Positions 8,850 to 16,838 of a stretch of 64,000 bases of DNA are shown one piece after another. The position numbers and the translations under genes were made by a program. Where the stretch lies: assembly GCA_000814665.1 (NCBI GenBank), contig JWIH01000016.1, positions 124,001 to 188,000 on the forward strand, written 5' to 3'. The notes beneath the pieces are model-generated. The model did not search any database, was not told where the DNA came from, and saw only the letters and a program-made list of their open reading frames with translations. Position 1 is the stretch's first letter; each line of letters opens with the position of its first letter. This DNA comes from Pseudoalteromonas flavipulchra NCIMB 2033 = ATCC BAA-314. GTDB lineage: Bacteria; Pseudomonadota; Gammaproteobacteria; Enterobacterales; Alteromonadaceae.

Positions 8850-10817
8850 CTACCAACTACCACTGAGCGTGAACGCAAACTCCGGTGGTACACGTTCACG
8901 AATCGTTTCCACGGCACTTACGCTGCCCGTCCGCGAGGTGTTGTAATACAAGCGTCGATATTCGTATCTAGACGTTAGTGGCGAAGCTTCTAGATTAAGC
9001 TTAACTCGCTGGCTTACTTGAAGCTGCGCTTGTAAAGTCAATTGCAATGAGCCTGATTCAATAAACTGCTCATCGGGGTAATATTCGCGATAACTATCCC
9101 CGCTGGAAATCTCTGCGCTCCAAGAAAAGCGATTAAAGCTTTGCCGAAACTGCACGCTAGCCCAATGTGGAACAGTCCCGTTAATCGTACGTTTTCCTGT
9201 GAGCGCGTCACGGTATGATGCGTCTCGATAACTATAATCAAGATTGAGCTGACTGTTGTTGATCCAGCTTGATAAGTCTAGATTAACCGCACCATCTAGC
9301 CCCCAAAGTGCGGCATCCCCAGCATTTGCAACTATGCTTTCACCTCGATTATCTTGCTGATATTCATGCACATCTTTTTGCCACTGATAAAAAGGTTTAA
9401 CGTTAAAACGCCATCTTTCACCTTCTTCAATATCAATTTGCAGCGCAAGTTCAGTGTACTGCATTGGCTTTATTTCCAGGTTGCCAAACTGTAAGCGGCC
9501 AAATCCTGCGTTGAGCTCTGGTAAAAAAAGTGAAAAATCGAGCTGTTCCACTTCATGTTTTAAGGTGGTCGTAAGCTGAATGTGTTTTGTTGCGTCATAA
9601 TTTAATCGCACCAACGGCTTGACGATGAAATGTTGAATATCTTCACTTTTACTACTGTTGGTCGAAAGCGTAGCCTGCTCGGCTGCCAGTTTGCTGTATA
9701 ACTGCCATTTTGGTGAAAGCGACCAAGTAAAAGCAGTAAAGGGCTCAATACTTAGCTCTTTTATCGTGCTGTGTAACTGCTCCTCTGGCAATATTGTGTT
9801 GGCATTTACGCGATTGATACTGGCCTCAAGACCGAACTCCGAGACAGCGTCGTTTACCATCAGGCGAATTACTCGCTCGTCAGTACGCTTATACTGTGTA
9901 AAGCTCGGTGTTGAAAGTTGCGCAGAGAGACCATCAAGCATATGTAACTCATTCTTTTGTTTTGAGTAGTAGCCTGTAAGCTGTGTGCTCCAGCGCTGAC
10001 CTTGCCACTGCCTATCGATAGACATTTCGCTAGTGTCTGTTTTATCGCGCTCTTGCGAAAACGCAGATTCAACATCGCTGGGTGAAGTTGGCGTGCGGTA
10101 CAGCCATTCGTATTGCGACTGCAAGTTGTCTTTTACAGCCTGAACATTGAGCGTTAGGGCACCATCCTGAATGGTTTTGTGGCTGGTAAGTGAGAGCGTT
10201 ATTCGCTCACTTTGCTCTTTAAATGTTTCTTCGCTCTTTTCCTCGGGTGTGTTATCAGACGCGAACAGCTGACCTTGGCTGGTGCTTTTAAACGGCTCAT
10301 CTTGAACTTGAATATGAGCGTTGTGTGTCCATAGCCCTTTAGGTAATACAAATCCCGCCATTGCTGTTTTGCCAGTGGAGGCACTGGCATTTATTGCACT
10401 ACCTAGTTGCCAATTATAGGCATTGTTTTTTTCATCACGAATGATGTTAACAACTTGATTATATTGCTTAAGTGAAGGAAATGGGTGATGACTTAGATAC
10501 ACTTCTAGCGCAACGATTTGGTCAACGGGAAGTTGTTTTAAATACTTCGAGACCGATCCAGACTTTACGCGGATCTCCATGCCATTTAATAAAATATTGG
10601 CAGAACTGCCTCCGAGGCCGCGCTCACCACTTTGTTCAATGAGCGTGAATGACGGTAAGCGCTCGATGGCTGCAAGTGCATCTTGTGCTGCAAATTGTTG
10701 CAGTGAACTTCCAGTATAAACACTCGGTTTAGCGTTATCCATATTGGCGTAAACGCTGCTACTTATGACGCTCATTAAAGCGTAATAGGCCGCCGTGGAG
10801 GGATGAAATCGTGTCAT
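8850..10817 (-). CDS. TonB-dependent-receptor-like outer membrane protein (short plug)
   Basis: 655 residues with a signal peptide ending near SSVYA. Residues about 35-125 form a plug-like domain: DALAAIERLPSF, then GLGGSSANILLNG and LPVDQIVALEVY, which is the plug consensus. The rest is amphipathic beta-strand sequence rich in aromatic residues and ends in a terminal tryptophan, as beta-barrels end in an aromatic. It should sit in the outer membrane and import a ligand with TonB energy. No TonB box was recognised and there is no CarboxypepD-like N-terminal domain. A LytTR regulator gene lies 139 nt upstream on the same strand. The ligand is unknown. Confidence 0.8.
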   Translation of the reverse strand: MTRFHPSTAAYYALMSVISSSVYANMDNAKPSVYTGSSLQQFAAQDALAAIERLPSFTLIEQSGERGLGGSSANILLNGMEIRVKSGSVSKYLKQLPVDQIVALEVYLSHHPFPSLKQYNQVVNIIRDEKNNAYNWQLGSAINASASTGKTAMAGFVLPKGLWTHNAHIQVQDEPFKSTSQGQLFASDNTPEEKSEETFKEQSERITLSLTSHKTIQDGALTLNVQAVKDNLQSQYEWLYRTPTSPSDVESAFSQERDKTDTSEMSIDRQWQGQRWSTQLTGYYSKQKNELHMLDGLSAQLSTPSFTQYKRTDERVIRLMVNDAVSEFGLEASINRVNANTILPEEQLHSTIKELSIEPFTAFTWSLSPKWQLYSKLAAEQATLSTNSSKSEDIQHFIVKPLVRLNYDATKHIQLTTTLKHEVEQLDFSLFLPELNAGFGRLQFGNLEIKPMQYTELALQIDIEEGERWRFNVKPFYQWQKDVHEYQQDNRGESIVANAGDAALWGLDGAVNLDLSSWINNSQLNLDYSYRDASYRDALTGKRTINGTVPHWASVQFRQSFNRFSWSAEISSGDSYREYYPDEQFIESGSLQLTLQAQLQVSQRVKLNLEASPLTSRYEYRRLYYNTSRTGSVSAVETIRERVPPEFAFTLSGSW

Positions 10818-10956
10818 TGTTCCTCTTTGAATAAAAAGCTCTCCATTGCGCTATTAAAAATAAAAAAGCAGATAAAACAAATTATTAGGTACGTAAGGTG
10901 GTTCTATGGGACGGATCGACGGGAAACCGTAAGCGGGTTCACGTTGCTCGCTGGTG

Positions 10957-11733
10957 TTATGCGGCCTGAGAAAGTGTATCGAAGCGTGACTTTAGTGCTT
11001 TCTTGTAACCTTTACTCAAGCTAATTTGCGCGCCCGTTGATAACTTGATGATGGCATTGCCTGACGCTTTGGTGATGATACGTTCAACATATGTCATGTT
11101 AACCAAATAAGAGCGGTGGGTGCGCACAAACATATCGGTTGGCAGCATGGCTTCAAACTGAGATAAGGTTGCTCGCTTGAGGTATTGGCGCGACTCGGTA
11201 TGAATTTCAACATAGTTTTTAGCAGCCACTATGTGCACTATATCTTTGATCTGTACAAATGACTTATCGCCGCCTAAATCCACAAGCAAACGTTGATTTA
11301 TCACGGTGCTATTGTTTTCTTCGTTGCTTTCAATACGGATAAACTTGTGCCAAATCATAAAGCATACGTAGATCACCAGCGGGTGTAATGGCGCAAAATA
11401 ATACAAGGTATAGGGAATATCATCGCGATAAACGAGATAGTCGAATCCAGCTTGTATAGACATGCTCAGCACGAATAAAACCGAGCAGCAAACGAGGTAA
11501 TTGCGCCAACATACCTCATTCTGTTGGCTGAGTTTATTTAGCCATAAGAAGAGTATAGGTGTGTAAATATACCAAAGCCCCCATTCCTGCAAGGCCCACC
11601 AGATAGGGTTATTCAGCCGCTCACTTTCTATCTCAACCCAATCGTGCAGCAAGTCGATTGCGGTTAAAAATATGATGACGGCAGTCCAGCCAACTCCAGT
11701 AATAGTAAGAATAGGTTTGTATACGGTGTGCAC
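10957..11733 (-). CDS. Membrane-anchored LytTR-domain regulator
   Basis: 258 residues. Four hydrophobic helices occupy about 1-150 (first one ITGVGWTAVIIFLTAI), followed by a LytTR DNA-binding domain at about 160-255 with IKDIVHIVAAKNYVEIHT and MFVRTHRSYLVN. Same architecture as the protein at 2751-3614, so the two are probably paralogues. It lies directly upstream of, and in line with, the TonB-receptor gene, suggesting that it controls that gene. No receiver domain is present. The signal sensed by the membrane part cannot be told from sequence. Confidence 0.82.
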   Translation of the reverse strand: MHTVYKPILTITGVGWTAVIIFLTAIDLLHDWVEIESERLNNPIWWALQEWGLWYIYTPILFLWLNKLSQQNEVCWRNYLVCCSVLFVLSMSIQAGFDYLVYRDDIPYTLYYFAPLHPLVIYVCFMIWHKFIRIESNEENNSTVINQRLLVDLGGDKSFVQIKDIVHIVAAKNYVEIHTESRQYLKRATLSQFEAMLPTDMFVRTHRSYLVNMTYVERIITKASGNAIIKLSTGAQISLSKGYKKALKSRFDTLSQAA

Positions 11734-11865
11734 GAACTTTTCCCTAAATTAGATACTTCTAGTTTACCGACTTTTTATAAGTTCACAAATCCTCAAAGCT
11801 AGACCTAGCCTGTAGTCTTATTTGCCTTTAACTAAAGATAAGCCCTTAAGCAAAGCTCAAGTGAG

Positions 11866-13191
11866 TTAACCAAATACGCATCTGAAGCATGCGCCTTGCT
11901 CGCGCTTAAGATAAATTAAGTCGCCGCCATGATTAATCATAATTTGTCTCGAGAGGCTTAAGCCGATCCCCGAGCCTTGTTGTTTAGTGGTAAAAAACGG
12001 CACGAAAATCATGTCGACTACATGTTCGGCAATGCCAGGGCCATTATCGCTTATTTCTATATAGTGCTGGCCTGCGTTATTGGCTCCAGTTTTCAACACC
12101 ACTTGGCGGGTGTTTCGCTGATCTTCGTCATTGCGCTGCTGCACCGCTTCAATGGCATTTTTGGTTAAGTTAATAAGCACTTGCTCAATCTGAGCCGTGT
12201 CTAACATCACCAGTTGGGAGTGGCTAACATCAAGCTGTAAGTCTATGTTCGCTTGATGACAGCTTTGTTGATGTAACTGATAGATGCCTTCTACCAGCGG
12301 CGCAAGCTGGGCAGGTTGCAGCGCTGGGCTGGGTAAATTACTCACCGTTCTAAAACGAGCGATAAAAGCGCCCAGATACTCAGTGCGTTTAGCCAGTGTT
12401 TGCAGTGCTAAGGCGAGGTCTTGTTTATCTTCTTCATCGTCAAAACTCAATGTGTCGGGCAAGAGTCCCTCACAGGTTTGTGCAATGGATGACAGAGGTG
12501 TAATAGAGTTAGCCACCTCATGCGTAAGCACTTTGGTGAGGCGTTTATAGGCTTGCTGCTCTTTGTTTTGTAAAGCATCACGAATGGATTGTAAGGTGAC
12601 AATTTTACGAATTTGCCCTTGGATCTGCGCTGAGGTTATTTGTATAGACAAGTTATCTTGTTGCTCGCCATATTGCCAATTTGCTATCGTTTTCAAGCTG
12701 TTATCGCATTCATTAACCAGTGGTGCGATATCTTCTAAATCTTCGCTGTGATTAATGGGTTTACCGAGTAGGCGGGTTACCGCTGGGTTTGATTCAATCA
12801 CCTTCCCCTCGCTGTCGAACACCAAAACCGCTAAGTCGATATGCACTAGCAAGGTTTGTAAAAAGTGAGCTTGCTGCTCGGCGCTCAATCGCGCGCTTTG
12901 GATCCGCGTTTTGATCTCTTCTAAGTGTTGCCGCATTGGGTGATGTTGGCTTAATCCTAAGGAGCTATCGCCATTGGCTAAAGACTTAAGTACAAAGCCC
13001 ATGTGCTTGTTTTGCTTGTTAAATTGAAAGTATAAGGCCGAGATAAACGCGATGGTAATAAGGGTGATCAACAGCCAAGTTGCCGAAAAGCCACCTTGTA
13101 TATACAAATATAGCGAGAGTCCACTGGAAATTACTAGGCCAATGATAGTAAAGAAAAAAACAATGGTGGGGTGGTGAGCAAGGCGGGTCAT
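11866..13191 (-). CDS. Sensor histidine kinase, NtrY-like
   Basis: 441 residues. Two hydrophobic helices (about 8-31 and 36-56), then a linker, a PAS-like segment (VFDSEGKVIESNPAVTRLLG, about 124-143), and a HisKA/HATPase core. The phosphoacceptor is His224 in LTHEVANSITPL; the ATP-binding domain shows NLTKNAIEAV, DNGPGI and GSGIGLSLS. The HEVxNxxTP form is typical of NtrY/AtoS-type kinases that pair with sigma-54 activators. It lies 11 nt after the stop of its partner regulator on the same strand, so the two form an operon. Divergent ABC export genes suggest the sensed stress is an envelope-acting compound; that is inference. Confidence 0.88.
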   Translation of the reverse strand: MTRLAHHPTIVFFFTIIGLVISSGLSLYLYIQGGFSATWLLITLITIAFISALYFQFNKQNKHMGFVLKSLANGDSSLGLSQHHPMRQHLEEIKTRIQSARLSAEQQAHFLQTLLVHIDLAVLVFDSEGKVIESNPAVTRLLGKPINHSEDLEDIAPLVNECDNSLKTIANWQYGEQQDNLSIQITSAQIQGQIRKIVTLQSIRDALQNKEQQAYKRLTKVLTHEVANSITPLSSIAQTCEGLLPDTLSFDDEEDKQDLALALQTLAKRTEYLGAFIARFRTVSNLPSPALQPAQLAPLVEGIYQLHQQSCHQANIDLQLDVSHSQLVMLDTAQIEQVLINLTKNAIEAVQQRNDEDQRNTRQVVLKTGANNAGQHYIEISDNGPGIAEHVVDMIFVPFFTTKQQGSGIGLSLSRQIMINHGGDLIYLKREQGACFRCVFG

Positions 13192-13202
13192 TTCTTTTCT
13201 TC

Positions 13203-14615
13203 CTACAAATCGTACTTTTCTAAGCGACGATACATCGCCCCTCGGGTTAACCCGAGCGCTTTGGCTGCGTTTGAGACATTGCCTTGATAATGCTTGAGCG
13301 CTGCACGCACCGTACGTTGTTCAATCTCTTCAAGGTTGAAAGTGCCTTCAAAAGTGAGTGCATTGGTGTCCGAGGTATCTTCCATACTTGCTTGCGCCGT
13401 CGTTGGGGTAGTGCCAGTCACAGTGCTGATATCTAAAAACTCGCTTTCACTTAAGATCACCGCGCGCTCGATAGCATGTGCGAGCTCCCTGACATTACCG
13501 GGCCACGGGTAGATTTGTAGACATTGCATGTCGCTGCTATTTACTTCAAGCTGCCTTTTATACTTGTGGCAAAAGTGTTCAAGGTAGTAGTTTACGAGCA
13601 GTGGAATATCATCGACACGCTCGCGAAGCGGTGGCAGACGGATCTCTATGGTATTGATCCGATATAATAAATCTTGCCTAAAACGGCCTTCATCAACCGC
13701 TTGTTGCAGGTTGTCGTTGGTGGCACAGATAAGGCGTATGTCCACTGAAATGGGCTTATTACCGCCTACAGGAGTGACTTGTCGATTTTGTAAAGCCGCA
13801 AGTAGCGTTGCTTGTTGGCTCATTGGCAGGTTGCCCAATTCGTCCAAAAACAAGCTCCCCTCGTGTGCGAGCTCAAAGCGACCGACCTTATCGCTTTTCG
13901 CATCGGTAAACGCCCCTTTTTTATGACCAAACAATTCGCTTTCAAACAAACTTTCGGAGATAGCACCCATGTCTAGGCTGATAAAGGTATTGTCGCGGCG
14001 CATACTCGCCTGATGAATGGCGTGGGCGGCGAGCTCTTTGCCCGTGCCACTTTCGCCGGTGATCAGAATATTGGCATCGGTGAGCGCTGCGCGTTCTATG
14101 GTACTAAATACCTTTTGCATGGCCGGGCTTTGACCCAAAAAAGCAAATTGATGGCTACCACTAGATTGATTTAGTGCCTGATTTAACCCTTGGGTCTGAC
14201 GAGTGAGCTTACCAACCTGCTGTTTGTCTTTGGCATGAGCAAATGCGGCAGCAACCGCACCCAGTAGTTGGTCATTTTGCCAAGGCTTAGCGATAAAGTC
14301 GGCTGCTCCTGCTTTTATCGCGTCAACGGCAAGCTGAATGTCACCATAGGCAGTCATTAACAACACCACGATGCTTGGGTCTTGTTCGACAATTTTCTTT
14401 AACCAATAAAAGCCCTCTTTGCCACTAATAGCATCTTGGCTAAAGTTCATATCAAGCAAGATCACATCTATTTGCTGCGATGCAATCTGCGCTTCTATAT
14501 CAAAGGGGTTATCTGTGGTGATGATGGTTTGGTAATGCTTTTTTAGCAAAAGCTTTGCTGCAATTAATATATCGCTGTTGTCGTCGACAATTAATATGGT
14601 GCCTTCCTGCTTCAT
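13203..14615 (-). CDS. NtrC-family sigma-54-dependent response regulator
   Basis: 470 residues. A receiver domain (about 6-125) has the acidic pair DD11-12, phospho-acceptor Asp55 and conserved Lys110. The AAA+ domain (about 155-390) has Walker A GESGTGKE (187-194). A Fis-type helix-turn-helix ends the protein (NVSNAAKALGLTRGAMYRRL). The sigma-54-contact loop reads GAFTDA (234-239) rather than the common GAFTGA, a substitution that could alter promoter opening. It is the first gene of the regulator-kinase pair and is divergent from the ABC cluster. A sigma-54 promoter and two palindromes in the intergenic region are its likely targets. Confidence 0.9.
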   Translation of the reverse strand: MKQEGTILIVDDNSDILIAAKLLLKKHYQTIITTDNPFDIEAQIASQQIDVILLDMNFSQDAISGKEGFYWLKKIVEQDPSIVVLLMTAYGDIQLAVDAIKAGAADFIAKPWQNDQLLGAVAAAFAHAKDKQQVGKLTRQTQGLNQALNQSSGSHQFAFLGQSPAMQKVFSTIERAALTDANILITGESGTGKELAAHAIHQASMRRDNTFISLDMGAISESLFESELFGHKKGAFTDAKSDKVGRFELAHEGSLFLDELGNLPMSQQATLLAALQNRQVTPVGGNKPISVDIRLICATNDNLQQAVDEGRFRQDLLYRINTIEIRLPPLRERVDDIPLLVNYYLEHFCHKYKRQLEVNSSDMQCLQIYPWPGNVRELAHAIERAVILSESEFLDISTVTGTTPTTAQASMEDTSDTNALTFEGTFNLEEIEQRTVRAALKHYQGNVSNAAKALGLTRGAMYRRLEKYDL

Positions 14616-14676
14616 ATCCTGATCGCTTTATTTTTCTTTTAGCGTACCGCAATCGTTTAGATCTCGTCTACGAAAA

Positions 14677-14728
14677 GTGTTCATTTATGGACACTTTGTT
14701 ATTTTTGATGTGTTCTATTTCCGGACAC
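14677..14728. promoter_or_regulatory. Two tandem palindromes, candidate activator-binding sites
   Basis: GTGTTC-N6-GGACAC at 14677-14694 and GTGTTC-N7-GGACAC at 14710-14728. Both half-sites are identical in the two copies. They lie about 90-140 nt upstream of the predicted start of the ABC export transcript, the usual place for enhancer sites of a sigma-54 activator. Assignment to the divergent NtrC-like regulator is inference from position. Confidence 0.65.
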
Positions 14729-14791
14729 TTATTATTCTTAGAATATAAGGGTGAACGCCTAACATTTTGTAATTTATAATAAAATTAAGCT

Positions 14792-14807
14792 TGGCATGGT
14801 GCTTGAT
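14792..14807 (+). promoter_or_regulatory. Predicted sigma-54 (-24/-12) promoter of the ABC export cluster
   Basis: TGGCATGGTGCTTGAT matches the consensus TGGCAC-N5-TTGC except for T at the sixth base and GA in place of GC at -12. The spacing between the GG and GA elements is exactly 10 nt. Predicted start near 14818, upstream of the adaptor gene. The upstream in-frame ATG at 14796 lies inside this promoter and is therefore not the gene start. Confidence 0.6.
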
Positions 14808-14864
14808 ATTAGTCATACATATTCGATAAAACGATTTAACCGACTAACAACAAGAGGCGTGATT

Positions 14865-16118
14865 ATGGATAAGAAAATAGAGCGTTCAGGATTGCAAAAA
14901 CATCTTAAAAAAGCGGTAGCAGGTGGTGTACTTCTGAGTATTGCAGCAGCGGCACTGGCATTCAATAACACTGCCTCTTCAGGTCGGAGTCAAAATCTCG
15001 CGCTGAGTAGTCTCACGGTGAGCACCATAAGCAAGGGGGCGTTTGTGGACGCATTAAGCTTACGTGGTCAAGTCGTACCAAAAACCACGATTTACTTAGA
15101 TACCATCGCAGGTGGTCAAGTGGAAGAGCGCTTGGTGGAGCAGGGGGAGTTTGTTGAAGCGGGTCAGCCATTAGTGAGACTGAGCAATACCAGTTTACAG
15201 CTAGACGTGATGAGTCGCGAAGCACAAGTAACAGAGCAGCTTAACTTCCTAAGAAACACCCAAATGACGATGGAAACTAGTCGTCTTAATTTACGCCGTG
15301 ACTTGTTGGAAATTGACTTACAAATTAGCCATTTGGAACGTCGTTATAAGCAATCCAAGCCACTTGTTGAAAAAGGCGTGCTGGCAACCGACAGATTGTC
15401 TGAAATCGAAGACGATTTACAGTATTACAAGGCCCGAAAGGAGCTGACGTTAGAGCGCCAAACGCAGGAAAATTCAATTCGTAAAGTACAAGTCGAACAG
15501 CTAGAAGACAGTGCTGAGATGTTACAGAAGAACTTGCAATTTGCCCGTAAAAATCTCGAAAACCTACTGATCAAAGCCCCTGTATCGGGTTACTTGAGTG
15601 AGCTGGATGTTGAAATCGGTGAGTCAAAGAGTAAAGGGGCACGGTTAGGCCAAATTGACATTCCGAATGAATACAAGTTGGTTGTCCGTCTTGATGAGTT
15701 TTATTTAAATCAAGTACAACCGGATATGGCAGTGAATGTGATGTTAGACAGTGGCTTAGTCAGTGCCAAGGTGAGCAAAATTGATAGCCGTGTAACGCAA
15801 TCACAATTTCAGGTAGAAGTGGCATTACCAAGCGGCCAAAGCGACATTAAACGCGGCCAAAGCATAGATGTAGAACTGATGCTTGGCGGTAACAAAGAAA
15901 ATGCCTTATTGCTAAAACGCGGTGCCTTTTTTACAAGCTCTGGCGGTAATTGGGTATACGTGTTGGCAAGTGATGGCAAAACCGCCGAGCGTCGTGATAT
16001 TCGCTTAGGTAAAAAGAATCAAGATTATTACGAAGTGTTAGATGGCTTATCACAAGGTGAGCAAGTGATCACCTCAAGCTATAGCAACTTCGACAAAGCG
16101 CAACAACTCAATTTCTAA
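14865..16118 (+). CDS. HlyD/MacA-type periplasmic adaptor of an ABC exporter
   Basis: About 417 residues. One N-terminal membrane anchor (about 14-33), a biotinyl-lipoyl half (VEERLVEQGEFVEAGQPLVR), a long coiled-coil hairpin (about 115-215), the second lipoyl half (LENLLIKAPVSGYLSEL) and beta-barrel/membrane-proximal domains. Such adaptors link inner-membrane ABC transporters to an outer-membrane channel. The ATG at 14865 follows an AAGAGGCG ribosome site and is preferred over 14796, which is inside the promoter. It is the first gene of a cluster with an ATPase (10 nt downstream) and permeases. No TolC gene lies nearby. Confidence 0.85.
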   Translation: MDKKIERSGLQKHLKKAVAGGVLLSIAAAALAFNNTASSGRSQNLALSSLTVSTISKGAFVDALSLRGQVVPKTTIYLDTIAGGQVEERLVEQGEFVEAGQPLVRLSNTSLQLDVMSREAQVTEQLNFLRNTQMTMETSRLNLRRDLLEIDLQISHLERRYKQSKPLVEKGVLATDRLSEIEDDLQYYKARKELTLERQTQENSIRKVQVEQLEDSAEMLQKNLQFARKNLENLLIKAPVSGYLSELDVEIGESKSKGARLGQIDIPNEYKLVVRLDEFYLNQVQPDMAVNVMLDSGLVSAKVSKIDSRVTQSQFQVEVALPSGQSDIKRGQSIDVELMLGGNKENALLLKRGAFFTSSGGNWVYVLASDGKTAERRDIRLGKKNQDYYEVLDGLSQGEQVITSSYSNFDKAQQLNF

Positions 16119-16128
16119 GGATATAACA

Positions 16129-16836
16129 ATGATAAAACTAACTAACCTAAACCGTGTATTTTGTACTCAAGACGTTGAAACGACTGCGCTAAACGATATT
16201 AACCTCACCGTTAATGAAGGTGAGTTTGTCGCCATCATGGGCCCGTCTGGGTGTGGTAAGTCCACTTTATTGTCCATCCTAGGGATGTTGGATTCACCTT
16301 CATCTGGGCAGTTTGAGTTTGCGGGTACTGACATTGCGGGCTATAGCGAAAAGCAGCTCTCACAGCTACGTAAAGCGTCTATTGGTTTTGTATTTCAAAG
16401 CTTTAACCTGATTGATGAGCTGACTGTGTTTGAAAATGTCGAGCTACCGCTGCAATACCAAAATATCTCAAAAAGTGAACGTAAGCAGCGTGTAGAGCAG
16501 ATTTTAAAACGCGTTGCCATCGACCACCGCGCCGATCACCTACCACAGCAACTTTCTGGTGGTCAGCAGCAGCGTGTGGCGGTTGCAAGAGCGCTGGTTA
16601 TTAACCCTAAACTTATCTTAGCGGATGAGCCAACGGGTAACTTGGACTCCAAAAATGGCGAAGAAGTCATGGCGATGTTACGCGAGCTAAACCGCGAAGG
16701 CACAACCGTGATCATGGTAACGCACTCAGAAAAAGAGGGGTCATACGCGGATAGACTTGTACGCCTTCTCGATGGTCAAGTGATGTTAGACAAAGCCAAC
16801 ACAGTGGTGCAACCACAAAAAGTAGAGGTGGCATAA
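16129..16836 (+). CDS. ABC transporter ATP-binding protein, MacB/LolD type
   Basis: 235 residues, a single nucleotide-binding domain. Walker A GPSGCGKST, Q-loop region FVFQSFNLIDELTVFENV, signature LSGGQQQRVAVARAL, Walker B LILADEPTGNLDS and the switch histidine in MVTHS. All catalytic motifs are intact. The closest well-known families are MacB, LolD and FtsE-type ATPases, which power mechanotransmission rather than substrate passage. It sits between the adaptor and an 8-family permease with 2-nt spacing to the latter, so it is translationally coupled and presumably the shared motor for both permeases. Confidence 0.92.
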   Translation: MIKLTNLNRVFCTQDVETTALNDINLTVNEGEFVAIMGPSGCGKSTLLSILGMLDSPSSGQFEFAGTDIAGYSEKQLSQLRKASIGFVFQSFNLIDELTVFENVELPLQYQNISKSERKQRVEQILKRVAIDHRADHLPQQLSGGQQQRVAVARALVINPKLILADEPTGNLDSKNGEEVMAMLRELNREGTTVIMVTHSEKEGSYADRLVRLLDGQVMLDKANTVVQPQKVEVA

Positions 16837-16838
16837 CG

